Assembly: GCA_032718475.1 (NCBI GenBank)
Contig: JAUCBJ010006705.1
Location: 1 to 64,000 of the forward strand
Direction: 5' to 3'
Source: Nemertoderma westbladi
Lineage: Eukaryota; Xenacoelomorpha; Nemertodermatida; Nemertodermatidae
Length of the DNA: 64,000 bases
The position numbers were made by a program, and so were the translations under genes. Below are positions 1 through 9,297 of this stretch, in pieces. Positions within the stretch are counted from its first letter, which is position 1. Each line of letters begins with the position of its first letter. The notes below the pieces were generated by a model that was given only the letters and a program-made list of their open reading frames with translations, was not told where the DNA came from and made no database searches.

Positions 1-107
1 ATAAACTGATTTTGTGATACAGTCGCACAATTTTAATTTGTATCTCATAACTGGGCCTCGTGCTGCGCGAAGGCCCCACGAACGTGTTATTAAATCCGTT
101 GATATTC

Positions 108-905
108 TCAAATCAGAGTAAATTCTGGAGACATTAGAATGTCGTCAGTAACCAATTGGAAGAATTTATTGGAATTCGCTGCTAGATACCGAGTATTGAG
201 AGGGAAGTGAATAGTTTGTGAGCAGGCATCCGCATAGAGCCCCTTAAAACCATCCTGTGGAAGAGATTCATCTTTCTCGAATTCGAGATTACCTTCGAAG
301 TTTGGAAATCTACTGCCACTTCCAAATTGTAATATCTCCGCAAGAAATAAGTATTTCCTGATGGTGTCTTCAAAATCCGTCTTTAGGTAGTCGGAATCAC
401 ATGATGGTATATGAGGTTGATTATTTCCAATTTTAACGAGAAAACGTTGAAATTTGAAGGCCATTTGAGTTTCTCTTTCATGTTCAACAGTCCCTGGGTG
501 TGATTTATACACAGGCTCAAAACAGTTCTTTACATCTTCTGCAGAAATAACTCTTTGTGTTAATAACGCCTTGGCATCCTCGGGATGCTGCTTTAACACA
601 TCAAACACACCAAACAATTTCAACCCTTTCCTGAAATTATATATTTCTTCGGCAGTCGAACTAACTAATATATGTTTATAAACAAGCTGCAGAAAACTAT
701 GCTTTTCTTGAATATCAAAATCAGCGGTTGCTATTCCCATATCAAACCGTTCCTCAAATAGGCCTAAGTTAGCCTTAAAATCTTGCAGAGTAATGGAATT
801 CACAATTGCTTTAATTTTACTGAGTCGATCATCATCTGCAGGAAGTTCTTCAAAATTGGAAGTATGGGGGATTTCCAGTACAGCAGCAGCTAGTGTCGGA
901 GACAA
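108..905 (-). CDS. 3' exon of a HECT-domain E3 ubiquitin ligase-like protein (partial)
   Basis: An open frame of 265 codons ends at a TGA (108-110). Its first codon is TTG, not ATG, and an AG acceptor on the minus strand lies just upstream (exon edge near 916), so this reads as a terminal exon. The C-terminal 60 residues fit the HECT C-lobe: the segment YADACSQTIHFP sits where the family has its catalytic cysteine (pattern P-x-A-x-T-C, then L-x-L/F-P), and the protein ends SPEFTLI, like the SPGFG ending of G2E3-type HECT proteins. The middle part (YNFRKGLKLFGVFDVLKQHP) resembles the N-lobe linker of G2E3-like animal proteins. HECT enzymes pass ubiquitin through this cysteine to substrates. 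No upstream exon is visible in the window. It could be a fragment carried by a mobile element. Family call from memory of the motif, not from a search. Confidence 0.5.
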   Translation of the reverse strand: MSPTLAAAVLEIPHTSNFEELPADDDRLSKIKAIVNSITLQDFKANLGLFEERFDMGIATADFDIQEKHSFLQLVYKHILVSSTAEEIYNFRKGLKLFGVFDVLKQHPEDAKALLTQRVISAEDVKNCFEPVYKSHPGTVEHERETQMAFKFQRFLVKIGNNQPHIPSCDSDYLKTDFEDTIRKYLFLAEILQFGSGSRFPNFEGNLEFEKDESLPQDGFKGLYADACSQTIHFPLNTRYLAANSNKFFQLVTDDILMSPEFTLI

Positions 906-1057
906 ACAATGTGGACCTGGTAAATTATTAATAATTTATAATTATTTATTTATAATTAATTAATTATAATAATTCGCCTAAAGGCGAAAGGCCTCCATTG
1001 TCCATTCTGCCAGTTCAAATTTCCCTCTCTGCTGTTTTTGGCCCAAACGGCAAGATA

Positions 1058-1382
1058 AAAAAACATACCATTACAACTTTTGGCCCAAACGGCAAGATAA
1101 AAAACATACCATTATAACTTTTTAATATAATATGTTTTTTTTATTTTTGGCCCAAATGGCGCCCCATACATTGACGCCTATTCCGCAAACCTAATCTTCC
1201 CAGATGAAACTGGTACTCATTTAGCTAACAATTAAGGATGCAAGAGATGCACCCTGGCTAGTCCCTTTAAAGCATCGTGCCGAAACGAAAACTGCCCTAG
1301 CCCCATGCGGGAATCGAACCCACGACCTCTGAGAGACTTGAATTCAAGGCAACGTATTAAACCACTACACCAAGGTGGGATG
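1058..1382 (-). mobile_element. tRNA-derived SINE with duplicated tail
   Basis: On the minus strand a pol III A box (TGGTGTAGTGGT, 1361-1372) is followed by a B box (GGGTTCGATTCC, about 1310-1321) at tRNA spacing. The flanks do not fold into a proper acceptor or anticodon stem, so this is a tRNA-derived SINE head, not a tRNA gene. A non-tRNA body runs leftward to a tail where TTTGGGCCAAA-like blocks occur three times (about 1060, 1080 and 1147), each followed by an A/T-rich spacer with GGTATGTTTTTT. The repeated tail suggests slippage or template jumping at the 3' end. No target duplication was identified. Confidence 0.55.
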
Positions 1383-1958
1383 GGAATATTTGTTTGTTTA
1401 TAGCTCTCTTTTTAGTTAATCATTGAAACTGTTATAGAGAGGCATGGATAACTCAACACGCAGCGAAATATTTGGAAATAAACTATATTGTCTTTGATTG
1501 TTTGTTTGTTAATGTTGTCTAGTAACCACCATGTTTCTCCAAGTCTAATTACATCTATTTTATCTAAGTACATCTACAGTATTATGATTTCGGTACACTG
1601 GTACAAGTACACAATAGAGGAATCAGTATAGGCCTAATTAATTTGCAATCATAATAAAGACAGTGAATCATACAGTCTTGCATTCTTACTTTTTATATCA
1701 AGCGAGTTAATGTAATGGAACAATGCCTGGCATGTAAGCATACTCAAATTATAAATATATATTACGAGTTGGCCAACTGCATCGTGTCACCGAAGTCCCT
1801 GTAGCATCAAACACTTCTGCTACTCCTAAGGTTAGTACTGCCACGTAACTATCTCATACTCGCTCGCAACCAACAACGGCCCGCAAAGAACTATTCCCAC
1901 CTGTGAATACGAATGTTTATGAACCAACACCATACCATCTGTTTAATTATTACGGGCG
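1383..1958. other. AT-rich spacer, no gene seen
   Basis: No coding signal, RNA gene or clear repeat was recognised between the SINE and the Penelope-like element. The upstream edge of the Penelope-like element could lie here. Confidence 0.4.
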
Positions 1959-2249
1959 TTGAACATAGCGAATCCACAGCCGGCTCCACTGACCCGACCC
2001 CGGTCAGACTGCAGTTTGCACCCAGATTTTCCTTTGCAACTCGACCGCCGCGCTGGGGTTTTCATTCCTGACACACCTTCTTCGCGCACCCGGTCGAGAA
2101 CAGCACAGGACTCAGTTAACCACAATCTGCGAGGTAAGAGTAATTCTAGACTTAACGCCATCCCACAGTCACCCCCTATAGCTGTTAAACCTCCTGATCC
2201 CCCGGCATCCCAGGTGGGTAGCGTCATCTGTAGATGGTGTTTCTGTTGA
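1959..2249 (+). pseudogene. N-terminal PLE segment in a different frame
   Basis: A 96-codon open stretch rich in Pro, Ser and Arg starts with GTG or continues from further upstream. It overlaps the opening of the reverse-transcriptase frame, which begins after a TAG at 2179-2181. It has no domain of its own. A disordered N-terminus ahead of the RT is common in PLEs, so this is plausibly the N-terminal part of the same protein split by a frameshift. It may also be spurious. Confidence 0.35.
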
Positions 2250-3585
2250 GAATATTATTTCTGGCTTGCACAGAGCATTTCGAAGGGTCAATGTAGATAA
2301 CCTTGATGAGGATGTGCGCCCTAATATCACCCCAGCACAGCAGTTGGCTCTCAAACAGCTCCGAAATAACAAGAATTTAGCATTCCTTAAAGGAGACAAA
2401 ACTGGTAATATTATTTTATTGGATAAATCTGCTAAGGAATATGAGATCCTTCGAATCTTGGGTGATAAGAAAACATATGAGAAACTACGCAAAGACCCTA
2501 CTGCACGTTTTCGTGGTGAGTGCCGATCGTTATTAGATTCCCTTGCTATTGGGAACCAACGGCTTTGCCATCACCTCTTCCCTAATACCTTCACTACAGG
2601 CCATATCTTTATAACTCTTAAAGACCATAAACTACGTGACGAGTTGGTAACCCACCCTAATGGTAGACCTATTATATCTAATTCGGACGCATTTTTTAAA
2701 CCTTTATCCAAAATGATGCACCACTACAACAAACACACACAAACCATGCCTACAACAACTAATAATTCCCATTTTACTTTAGTCACTATTGATGTAATCG
2801 ACATGTTTACCGTCATCCCTCATGAATTGGGTATTGAGGCTACCATGCATGCACCTTCTGAGGATACAACATTATCTGAACATTCTACTCAACTCGCAGC
2901 AATTTTACGGTTTCTTCTATACCACAACTTTTTCTTTTACCAGAATATGTACTACCTGCAAATCGCAGGTGCACCTACGGGCGGTCACCACAGTAGTGAT
3001 TATTCTATAATCAGTTCATACAAAGTACTCAAGAGGGCGATAACTATTTCGCTACGGACTCCTTCATTCTTTCGTACTCTGGTGGATGATAGTTTCGCCA
3101 TTTACAATGAGCGACTAACCGATGAGCCTTTCGAGTTCATGAAGATTGCATTCAACTCAGCTTGTAGGAATCTATATAATAGTGATGCCATCCAATTTAC
3201 TATGGAGTACTCCCATGCTAGTGTCGACTACCTTGATCTTATGATTGCTACTAATGCCTGCACACTTAGAACTTGTTTATTTAGAAAACCAATGGCTAAT
3301 AATAAACTACCTATTATGTACTCTCGTTTCCACCATAAACTGACGTTACAGGCAGTGGTGAAATCGGAAAATTTGCGTATTCGCCGTTTAACTGACTCAA
3401 ACTATTTGTTCACATGTTATAAACACCAGTACCTCGAGTTGTGTGAGAATCGAGGCTATCCGCTGGATTCCCACCTCTCCCTCCAATGCGTCGAACCCAA
3501 CACCTCTTGGTCCAGTGCCGATCACGCACCAGCCGTATTTACCAACGGAGGCGAATGGTTCATCAACACCCCAAAATTTAAGTAA
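2182..3585 (+). pseudogene. PLE reverse transcriptase
   Basis: The frame opens after a TAG at 2179-2181. Visible elements, in order: the N-terminal segment FLKGDKTGNIILLDKSAKEY (PLE version of the ADKGGxxVIxxxxxY block), the ITLKDHK and NGRPIISN blocks, RT motif A (VTIDVIDMFTVIP), motif B (QIAGAPTGGHHSSDY), motif C with the catalytic pair (TLVDDSFAIY, codons around 3079-3100), then IQFTMEYSHASVDYLDL and FRKPMANNKLPIMYSR, which match PLE thumb signatures. The RT would copy element RNA, probably priming at a nicked target. The frame ends at TAA 3583-3585, and the endonuclease continues in another frame from 3597, so one indel separates the domains. Confidence 0.85.
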
Positions 3586-3596
3586 GACTACAGCGA

Positions 3597-4304
3597 ATGG
3601 GCCAAAATACACCTCTATATATCTCCCTACGACCCCACAGTTCCGTTATCCGCAAAGATAATGCTGACTTGCGTTCGCTAGGTATTAGTGTCCAAATGGT
3701 GCCGCGTAAGCTCCCAAAGTTAGGAAAACTGTTAATCACCAAGTCCGAGCCAACTCTGCCTCTTGGTAACCACTCTTGCAATGGGCCTCGTTGCAAATGC
3801 TGCTCGGCCATTCTAGACCAGCGCCAGACACCATGGGGTGACCCCATCCATGGGAGATTTAACTGCAAATCATTTAATGCGATTTATTTTATTAAATGTA
3901 AACTGCATCCACACTTGTGGTACCTCGGTCAGACAGAACAGCGTTTACATGAGCACCTCCGAGGTCACCGTAGTGCCATAAATGACGCTGCTGGCAAGGG
4001 GCTAGGAGTCGATTTATCGAGTCCTGAAGTCTTGCTACTGCAACACTTTGTTATTTGTGGGATCGGTGCGCTCAATATTACATGTTCTAAAAGGTTTACT
4101 AACCACGAGCGTAGGATTCATTCTGAAGCGGTTCTAATTAACTTGCATCGCCCCCCACTCAACACTGTAGTTCCCATTGTTTTGTTAACTATGTGGCTCG
4201 CCCCACATGCCCGCCTTTATGATAATTTAAACTTCAGTCATACAACTATTATTTGCTTTTGTATAGTTGGTCCCCTCTGGATATTTACCCTATGGCGTAG
4301 TTAG
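3597..4304 (+). pseudogene. PLE GIY-YIG endonuclease domain
   Basis: The segment carries the linker Cys cluster (HSCNGPRCKCC) found between RT and endonuclease in GIY-YIG PLEs, then IYFIKCKLHPHLWYLGQTEQ, which holds the GIY/YIG-like strands, followed by the HEHLRGHRSAIND helix and a late Glu in IHSEAVLINL. This domain nicks target DNA. It is out of frame with the RT by one indel near 3585-3597, so the present copy would not make an intact polyprotein. The C-terminal about 35 residues are hydrophobic and may be read-through of non-coding sequence. Confidence 0.8.
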
Positions 4305-4342
4305 TATTACTTAATCATACTGTTAGTTCTCTGTACAAATTT

Positions 4343-5566
4343 AAACTTCATATATTTGTGTATATCCGGGATCCCAATGAAATAAACGAGCATAAACTTC
4401 ATATATTTGTGTATATCCGGGATCCCAATGAAATAAACGAGCATAAACTTCATATATTTGTGTATATCCGGGATCCCAATGAAATAAACGTGCATAAACT
4501 TCATATATTTGTGTATATCCGGGATCCCAATGAAATAAACGTGCATAAACTTCATATATTTGTGTATATCCGGGATCCCAATGAAATAAACGAGCATAAA
4601 CTTCATATATTTGTGTATATCCGGGATCCCAATGAAATAAACGAGCATAAACTTCATATATTTGTGTATATCCGGGATCCCAATGAAATAAACGAGCATA
4701 AACTTCATATATTTGTGTATATCCGGGATCCCAATGAAATAAACGAGCATAAACTTCATATATTTGTGTATATCCGGGATCCCAATGAAATAAACGAGCA
4801 TAAACTTCATATATTTGTGTATATCCGGGATCCCAATGAAATAAACGAGCATAAACTTCATATATTTGTGTATATCCGGGATCCCAATGAAATAAACGTG
4901 CATAAACTTCATATATTTGTGTATATCCGGGATCCCAATGAAATAAACGAGCATAAACTTCATATATTTGTGTATATCCGGGATCCCAATGAAATAAACG
5001 AGCATAAACTTCATATATTTGTGTATATCCGGGATCCCAATGAAATAAACGAGCATAAACTTCATATATTTGTGTATATCCGGGATCCCAATGAAATAAA
5101 CGTGCATAAACTTCATATATTTGTGTATATCCGGGATCCCAATGAAATAAACGTGCATAAACTTCATATATTTGTGTATATCCGGGATCCCAATGAAATA
5201 AACGTGCATAAACTTCATATATTTGTGTATATCCGGGATCCCAATGAAATAAACGTGCATAAACTTCATATATTTGTGTATATCCGGGATCCCAATGAAA
5301 TAAACGTGCATAAACTTCATATATTTGTGTATATCCGGGATCCCAATGAAATAAACGTGCATAAACTTCATATATTTGTGTATATCCGGGATCCCAATGA
5401 AATAAACGTGCATAAACTTCATATATTTGTGTATATCCGGGATCCCAATGAAATAAACGTGCATAAACTTCATATATTTGTGTATATCCGGGATCCCAAT
5501 GAAATAAACGTGCATAAACTTCATATATTTGTGTATATCCGGGATCCCAATGAAATAAACGAGCAT
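4343..5566 (+). repeat. 51-bp tandem repeat, 24 copies
   Basis: Exactly 1224 bp equals 24 x 51. The unit contains TGTGTATATCCGGGATCCCA and AATGAAATAAACG, with a GGGATCCC palindrome inside. Units are almost identical. The main variable base gives CGAGCAT or CGTGCAT, ordered (a/t) a a t t a a a a a a t a a a, nine t, then a. Because 51 is divisible by three, one frame stays open on both strands; this is a by-product of the period and not a gene. The array begins about 40 bp after the PLE coding region. Confidence 0.95.
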
Positions 5567-6152
5567 GTATGAGCTCAACTGATGATAGTTTTATTTCATT
5601 AATTTTAAAGATTTTATTACTGCTTTTATTTCTGATGTTTTTTATCTGTTTTTATATACATGTCATTCGTATACACTATATCACTGTGTTTTATTATTTC
5701 ATTACCTTTATTTATACGTTTTTATAGATATTCTACTGAATAGCATGATAGTGTATGTACATCATTTGTTTAGTTTTTATTTACTATTATTATTTTAAAT
5801 TTAAAAAAAAAGTTTTTAACATTTTAATTTAGGAGTTAGTTTTGGTGCATTATGAATTTCCGTCAACCAAACCTAATTTCTACCAGTCTGCCACTTTACA
5901 CAGCTAATATCTTTATTCATAGGCTTTGAATTGTTTTTTTTAGTTAAATTTTATTAATATTGTGTTTAAAATAATATAACACTGAAGACGCGCGGGAAGC
6001 GTGAAATAGCTATGTGGTAAACTAACAATATTTATATTAGCCGTGGCTCAAGACCCTTACTCGTCATATATATTTATAGTTTTTATATATTTCTGAAGAC
6101 TTTATATCACCATTGAGAGCAGTTATAACTTATATTATATATATTAACATAT
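5567..6152. other. AT-rich stretch between the 51-bp array and the first coding exon
   Basis: No coding signal. It holds the hammerhead-like fold at 5956-6032 and probably the 3' end of the Penelope-like element. The last about 60 bp, rich in TATATA, could be promoter or 5' UTR of the gene starting at 6153, but no defined promoter element can be supported. Confidence 0.4.
5956..6032 (+). ncRNA. Hammerhead-ribozyme-like fold (type I layout) linked to the PLE
   Basis: The core box CTGAAGA (5982-5988, matching CUGANGA) is followed by a stem II hairpin CGC...GCG (or ACGC...GCGT) and then GAAA (6003-6006). A minimal stem III A-U pair follows, with a possible cleavage base A6012. Stem I can close by ACA/TGT (5979-5981 with 6013-6015), GTTTA/TAAAC (5964-5968 with 6018-6022) and AATATTG/CAATATT (5956-5962 with 6026-6032), with internal loops between. 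A short stem III and looped stem I are features of PLE hammerheads. One extra U before GAAA and a one-pair stem III make activity uncertain. Confidence 0.45.
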
Positions 6153-6249
6153 ATGGGTTGTGGAGGGAGCTCTCCGGTAGTGCAGTACACCATAGAAGAC
6201 AAGGAAGAAGAAGAAAACAATGTCCCGGAGGACGTAGATGGCGATGAAG
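6153..6249 (+). CDS. First coding exon of a predicted N-myristoylated acidic protein
   Basis: The exon starts ATG and encodes MGCGGSSPVVQYTIEDK followed by an acidic run (EEEENNVPEDVDGDE). Gly2 with Cys3 and Ser6 fits the N-myristoylation consensus with a palmitoylatable cysteine, so membrane anchoring is predicted. It ends in phase 1 at ..GATGAAG|GTAACT, a good 5' splice site at 6250. The exon at 13759 begins with the two bases needed (G|AA, Glu) and continues an acidic frame, so the two join without a break. The ATG context is weak (CATATATGG). The protein is not recognised with confidence. A Golgi-associated CAP/GAPR-1-like protein is one possibility, because the second exon ends in a F-x-E-E-x-L-x-x-H-N pattern. 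Confidence 0.55.
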
Positions 6250-6488
6250 GTAACTAATATTGTAGTTCTGTTTGTTTGTTACAAGAAACACCGCATAGGC
6301 TTACAATAGTTAAAAATATGGCCAACAAACCTTTCCGATCTATTGGACAATTTACTATATTGTTAAACTTTTTACTACATTATTATATCTTTTTATTACA
6401 ATATAATTTGTATTTCTAAAAATAACTGCAGTAAATTATGGTGGCCCTGAACCGCCACTGCAAGAAAAAAAAAAATCTAAAGCAAAAC

Positions 6489-6898
6489 AACTTGTCCAGA
6501 CGAGATGTGGTATACAACAACTCGTCTGGACGAGATGTTGTATGCGAACAACTCGTCCGGACGAGATGTTGTATGTGAACAAACTCGTCCGGACGAGATG
6601 TTGGAGTAAGAACTCGTCCGGACAAGTTGTTGTAGCAACATCAACAACTCGTCTGGACAAGATGTTGCAGCAACAACTCGTCCGGACGAGATGTTGTAGC
6701 AACAACTCGTCCAGACGAGGTGTTGTAGCAACAACTCGTCCGGACAAGATGTTGTAGCAACAACTCGTCCGGACAAGAAGTTGTAGCAACAACTCGTCCG
6801 GACAAGATGTTGTAGCAACAACTCGTCCGGACAAGATGTTGTAGCAACAACTCGTCCGGACGAGTTGTTGCTACAACAACTCGTCCGGACGAGATGTA
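6489..6898. repeat. Palindromic tandem repeat, unit about 30 bp, ending in a perfect 34-bp palindrome
   Basis: About 13-15 units of roughly 30 bp (some 27 or 33) each contain the self-complementary core CTCGTCCGGACGAG or a one-base variant, joined by ATGTTGTAGCAACAA. At 6841-6874 the array turns over: GTAGCAACAACTCGTCC is followed directly by its exact reverse complement. Open frames on the minus strand through it are by-products. It lies in the first intron of the split gene. Confidence 0.85.
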
Positions 6899-7032
6899 CA
6901 ATAGTATGTAAATATATGTTTATACTGTATGGAAATTTATGAGTGGAGGCCTATTGTAGGTTGTCACCTTATTACCAGATTAGTGTTGTGTATTTCACTA
7001 CAGGTATCGTAAATACCCTTCTGTTATTACAG

Positions 7033-7484
7033 AATTCCCGTGGTGTTTGCTATGAGTCAGTCAGACTATAATCCTTGCTTTTGCCTATCCAATGTAATTT
7101 TAAATACTGAAGATTTAATATTAATTTATCATTACCTGCGGTACACGGCTAAAGAAATTAAACTAATTTTAAACACCAATCATAGCCTTACTATCTCAAC
7201 CCGTACTATAGAGCGATTCAAATCAAAATTGGTGCTGCGCAGCCGAGATTATGAAACATCACTACAAAGAATCATTGAAAAGACAGCGAAAGAACTCTTC
7301 GAGTTTGGGGGTTCCCATTGTGGATATAGAGCAATGCGACAAAGATTGTGGAGCCGTCATTGTATTAACATTTCCAAAGAAACCATGCGTGTTGTACTTA
7401 AGTGCTTAGACCCCGAAGGAGTCGACTACAGACTCATAAAATCACTTAGACGACGGAGTCTTTTTTATTCAGACGGTCCGAATC
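7033..7484 (+). pseudogene. N-terminal part of an integrase-core (DDE-type) gene, cut by an LTR insertion
   Basis: An AG acceptor (TTATTACAG, ending 7032) precedes an open frame with its first ATG at 7052. The frame holds a helix-turn-helix-like block (YTAKEIKLIL...ISTRTIERFKSKL) and then GGSHCGYRAMRQRLWSRHCI...LDPEGVDYR...LRRRSLFYSDGPN. This matches the region just before the DDE core of a family of animal integrase-domain proteins, where GPN is normally followed by a W-H-x-D-G-Y-D-K-L block holding the first catalytic Asp. Here the frame runs into TGTAAAGG, the start of an LTR, at 7485. The catalytic core is therefore missing from this place and was not found downstream to 13.7 kb. Confidence 0.65.
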
Positions 7485-8348
7485 TGTAAAGGCTTTTGCG
7501 GAATTAGCTAGTCATTTTCCCCGCAAAGTGCTCTGTAGGTGTTTTAGCAGACATAAAAAGCCGTTTCCTTACTGTACCGGTGTTTTAGTGGACATAAAAA
7601 GCCATTTCTTCTGTATGTGTACTTTAGCGGACATAACTAGCGATTTTATGTCGCAATACGCCAAAATACTCTTGATACAGTTTAGTTCAGATGACGACAT
7701 CTATCAGCTGATATGTCGATGTGGAGCTTTTTGGCTTTCTTTGTTCAGGCTCACTCACTCGACCAATCAGAGCGATTTTCATTTTATTTGTACAGAAGCC
7801 TCCGGGAAATCGCGCAATGCATTATGGTCTTTGTTTACCTTTTTTCCTGAGCCCAGAACATCGGCTGTGGAATTATTCTGTGTTTCAGACTTTAGCCAAA
7901 CATTAGAACGGCTTTGATTATAGAAACGTATAACTGTTATCACAAATCAACTCATAATTTGTATCTATCTACCACCTATCATATCATAACTATACGTACC
8001 TTTCACCGCATTATTTTACTGCTATTTACTGTCGGTTATTAATTGTTATCAGTTGATGGATATATTTGGAGAATATCGATAAATAATCATAAAACCCCAA
8101 TCTTCTTGATATACAAAAGGTTAGAGAGACTGGTTACATATAGCAATTGCGACTTACATTATAGTGGTTTTGGAGTGAATTGAATGCTATTTCATAGACC
8201 CTACATGTGTCAGTTGCTGTTCTCTTTATATATGACTAAAATTAGTGAAGGTCGGCAGATCAGTGTGCAGCAGTGTGCGGTAGTGTGCATGAGTGTGATA
8301 GATAACAAAGCATTTCCTAAAGAATGCGCTTTATACGTAAATCATTAG
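7485..8348 (+). mobile_element. 5' LTR (or LTR fragment) of an older Bel/Pao relative
   Basis: Starting with TGTAAAGGCTTTTGCGG, this stretch aligns over its length with the reverse complement of the LTRs at 32812-33971 and 50321-51479. Shared blocks include the GGACATAAAA repeats, a CCAATCAGAGCG box (near 7765), the TATACAAAAGGTTAGAGAGACTGG block and GTGAAGGTCGGCAGAT (near 8250). Similarity stops after TACGTAAATCATTAGCC near 8348. About 340 bp at the end of the intact LTRs have no counterpart, so either this family has a shorter LTR or a deletion fused it to the internal region. Confidence 0.8.
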
Positions 8349-8360
8349 CCATATATAATT

Positions 8361-9297
8361 ATGGATTACGGAAACAATGATGGCCGTGTTCCCAAATTCC
8401 GGATGAAAGATCTTGATCCATCCCATATCCATGCAACGAACCCCTTCCCACAAGCCCAGGTCCCGGTCAATAACTTATCCAGTGTGACACTTAACGAAAA
8501 CCAATTGAACCTGCTAGGGTTAGGGTTTAACTTCATCCCGTTTTATGGTCTCACCGAAGCAGACCGCGTAGAAGCGAGAGTCGACATATCCACGGCGGCA
8601 TCAAAACTCCGCTATAAGAGACGCGACTTATGCAACATGGGACAGACACGCCTCTCCAAACCAAACACTCCACGCGCAACGCGCCCCCCACCATCCCCAC
8701 TCACCCGATGCCACAACCCCAACCCTCCCTTAAAAATGCAGCAGCAATGCAGCATGCCGATCCTAGTAGTATATTCACCATTCCATGCAGCACAAGGTCT
8801 TCAGCACCAAGCAACCATGCATCTTTGGCAAACCCGCTGAAACCACTTGTGCTATCACTGATGTTCCGATTTTAAAGACACCCTACTTTGGAAACGTTAT
8901 GTGTGAATGGTGAATTAGTTCCCCCTTCCTGCACTCGTGCCGACGTAATTCGAGAAAGGGTCCATGGCATAAATGTATCGCGTCGCCCTTTACATTATCC
9001 TTTCTACGGAATCAAAGACCATCCTTGGTTTGTGATGCTCAAACAAAACTACGTCATATAACCAGAACACCCTGGATGGGACATGCGATTCTTGCCATTG
9101 GTGAACCCTTTGGACCTCGTAGAATTGGAGGCTTTACATCAACATTTAGATTATTTGGTGAAATTAAACTCATTTAAAAAAAACGTATAATATAGTAACA
9201 ATAGAAGCCAGTTCACATCCACCCTTTAACTTGGAGACGTTTATGGATTACCATCGCCTCGTACACTGGAACTTATATATAACTATATATAAATAGA
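8361..9297 (+). pseudogene. Decayed ORFX homologue with a PLE/RT-like N-terminal block
   Basis: An ATG-started frame (8361-8840) contains NLSSVTLNENQLNLLGLGF and a following NFIP, which resembles the short block that precedes many Penelope-type reverse transcriptases; it has no counterpart in the intact ORFX. From about 8900 the DNA encodes, with frameshifts and stops (TAA inside NYVI-PEHPG), a match to the C-terminal part of ORFX at 36321-38303: FYGIKDHPWFVMLKQNYVI, PLVNPLDLVELEALHQHLDY and RLVHWNL. The frame closes at a TAG (near 9295), at the same relative place as the TGA closing ORFX. Function unknown. The copy is dead. Confidence 0.65.

Larger units (their letters stand above)
1959..4304 (+). 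mobile_element. Penelope-like retroelement (PLE), coding part, frameshifted
   Basis: Three consecutive plus-strand open stretches encode the two PLE hallmarks in order: a reverse transcriptase with the PLE layout (2182-3585) and a C-terminal GIY-YIG endonuclease behind a Cys-rich linker (3597-4304). The frame changes twice (near 2215-2240 and near 3585-3597), so this copy is probably dead. A 51-bp tandem array follows directly and a hammerhead-like fold lies about 1.65 kb downstream; PLEs are known to carry hammerhead ribozymes in their terminal repeats. Element ends and a full pseudo-LTR were not resolved. Confidence 0.85.

Noticed and set aside
1300-1382. tRNA gene
   Set aside because: A and B boxes are good, but acceptor and anticodon stems do not pair, and a non-tRNA body follows; it is a SINE head.
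4307-5578. 423-codon minus-strand and 404-codon plus-strand frames over the 51-bp array
   Set aside because: By-products of a 51-bp period. Both strands are open at once, and the two-variant pattern is at a base that changes one residue without any sign of selection.
5579-5640. Hammerhead core from CTGATGA at 5579-5585
   Set aside because: No GAAA box or stem II at the needed distance; the 5956-6032 site fits much better.
6416-6901. Several overlapping frames in the palindromic 30-bp array
   Set aside because: Open on both strands and in several frames at once; low-complexity products.
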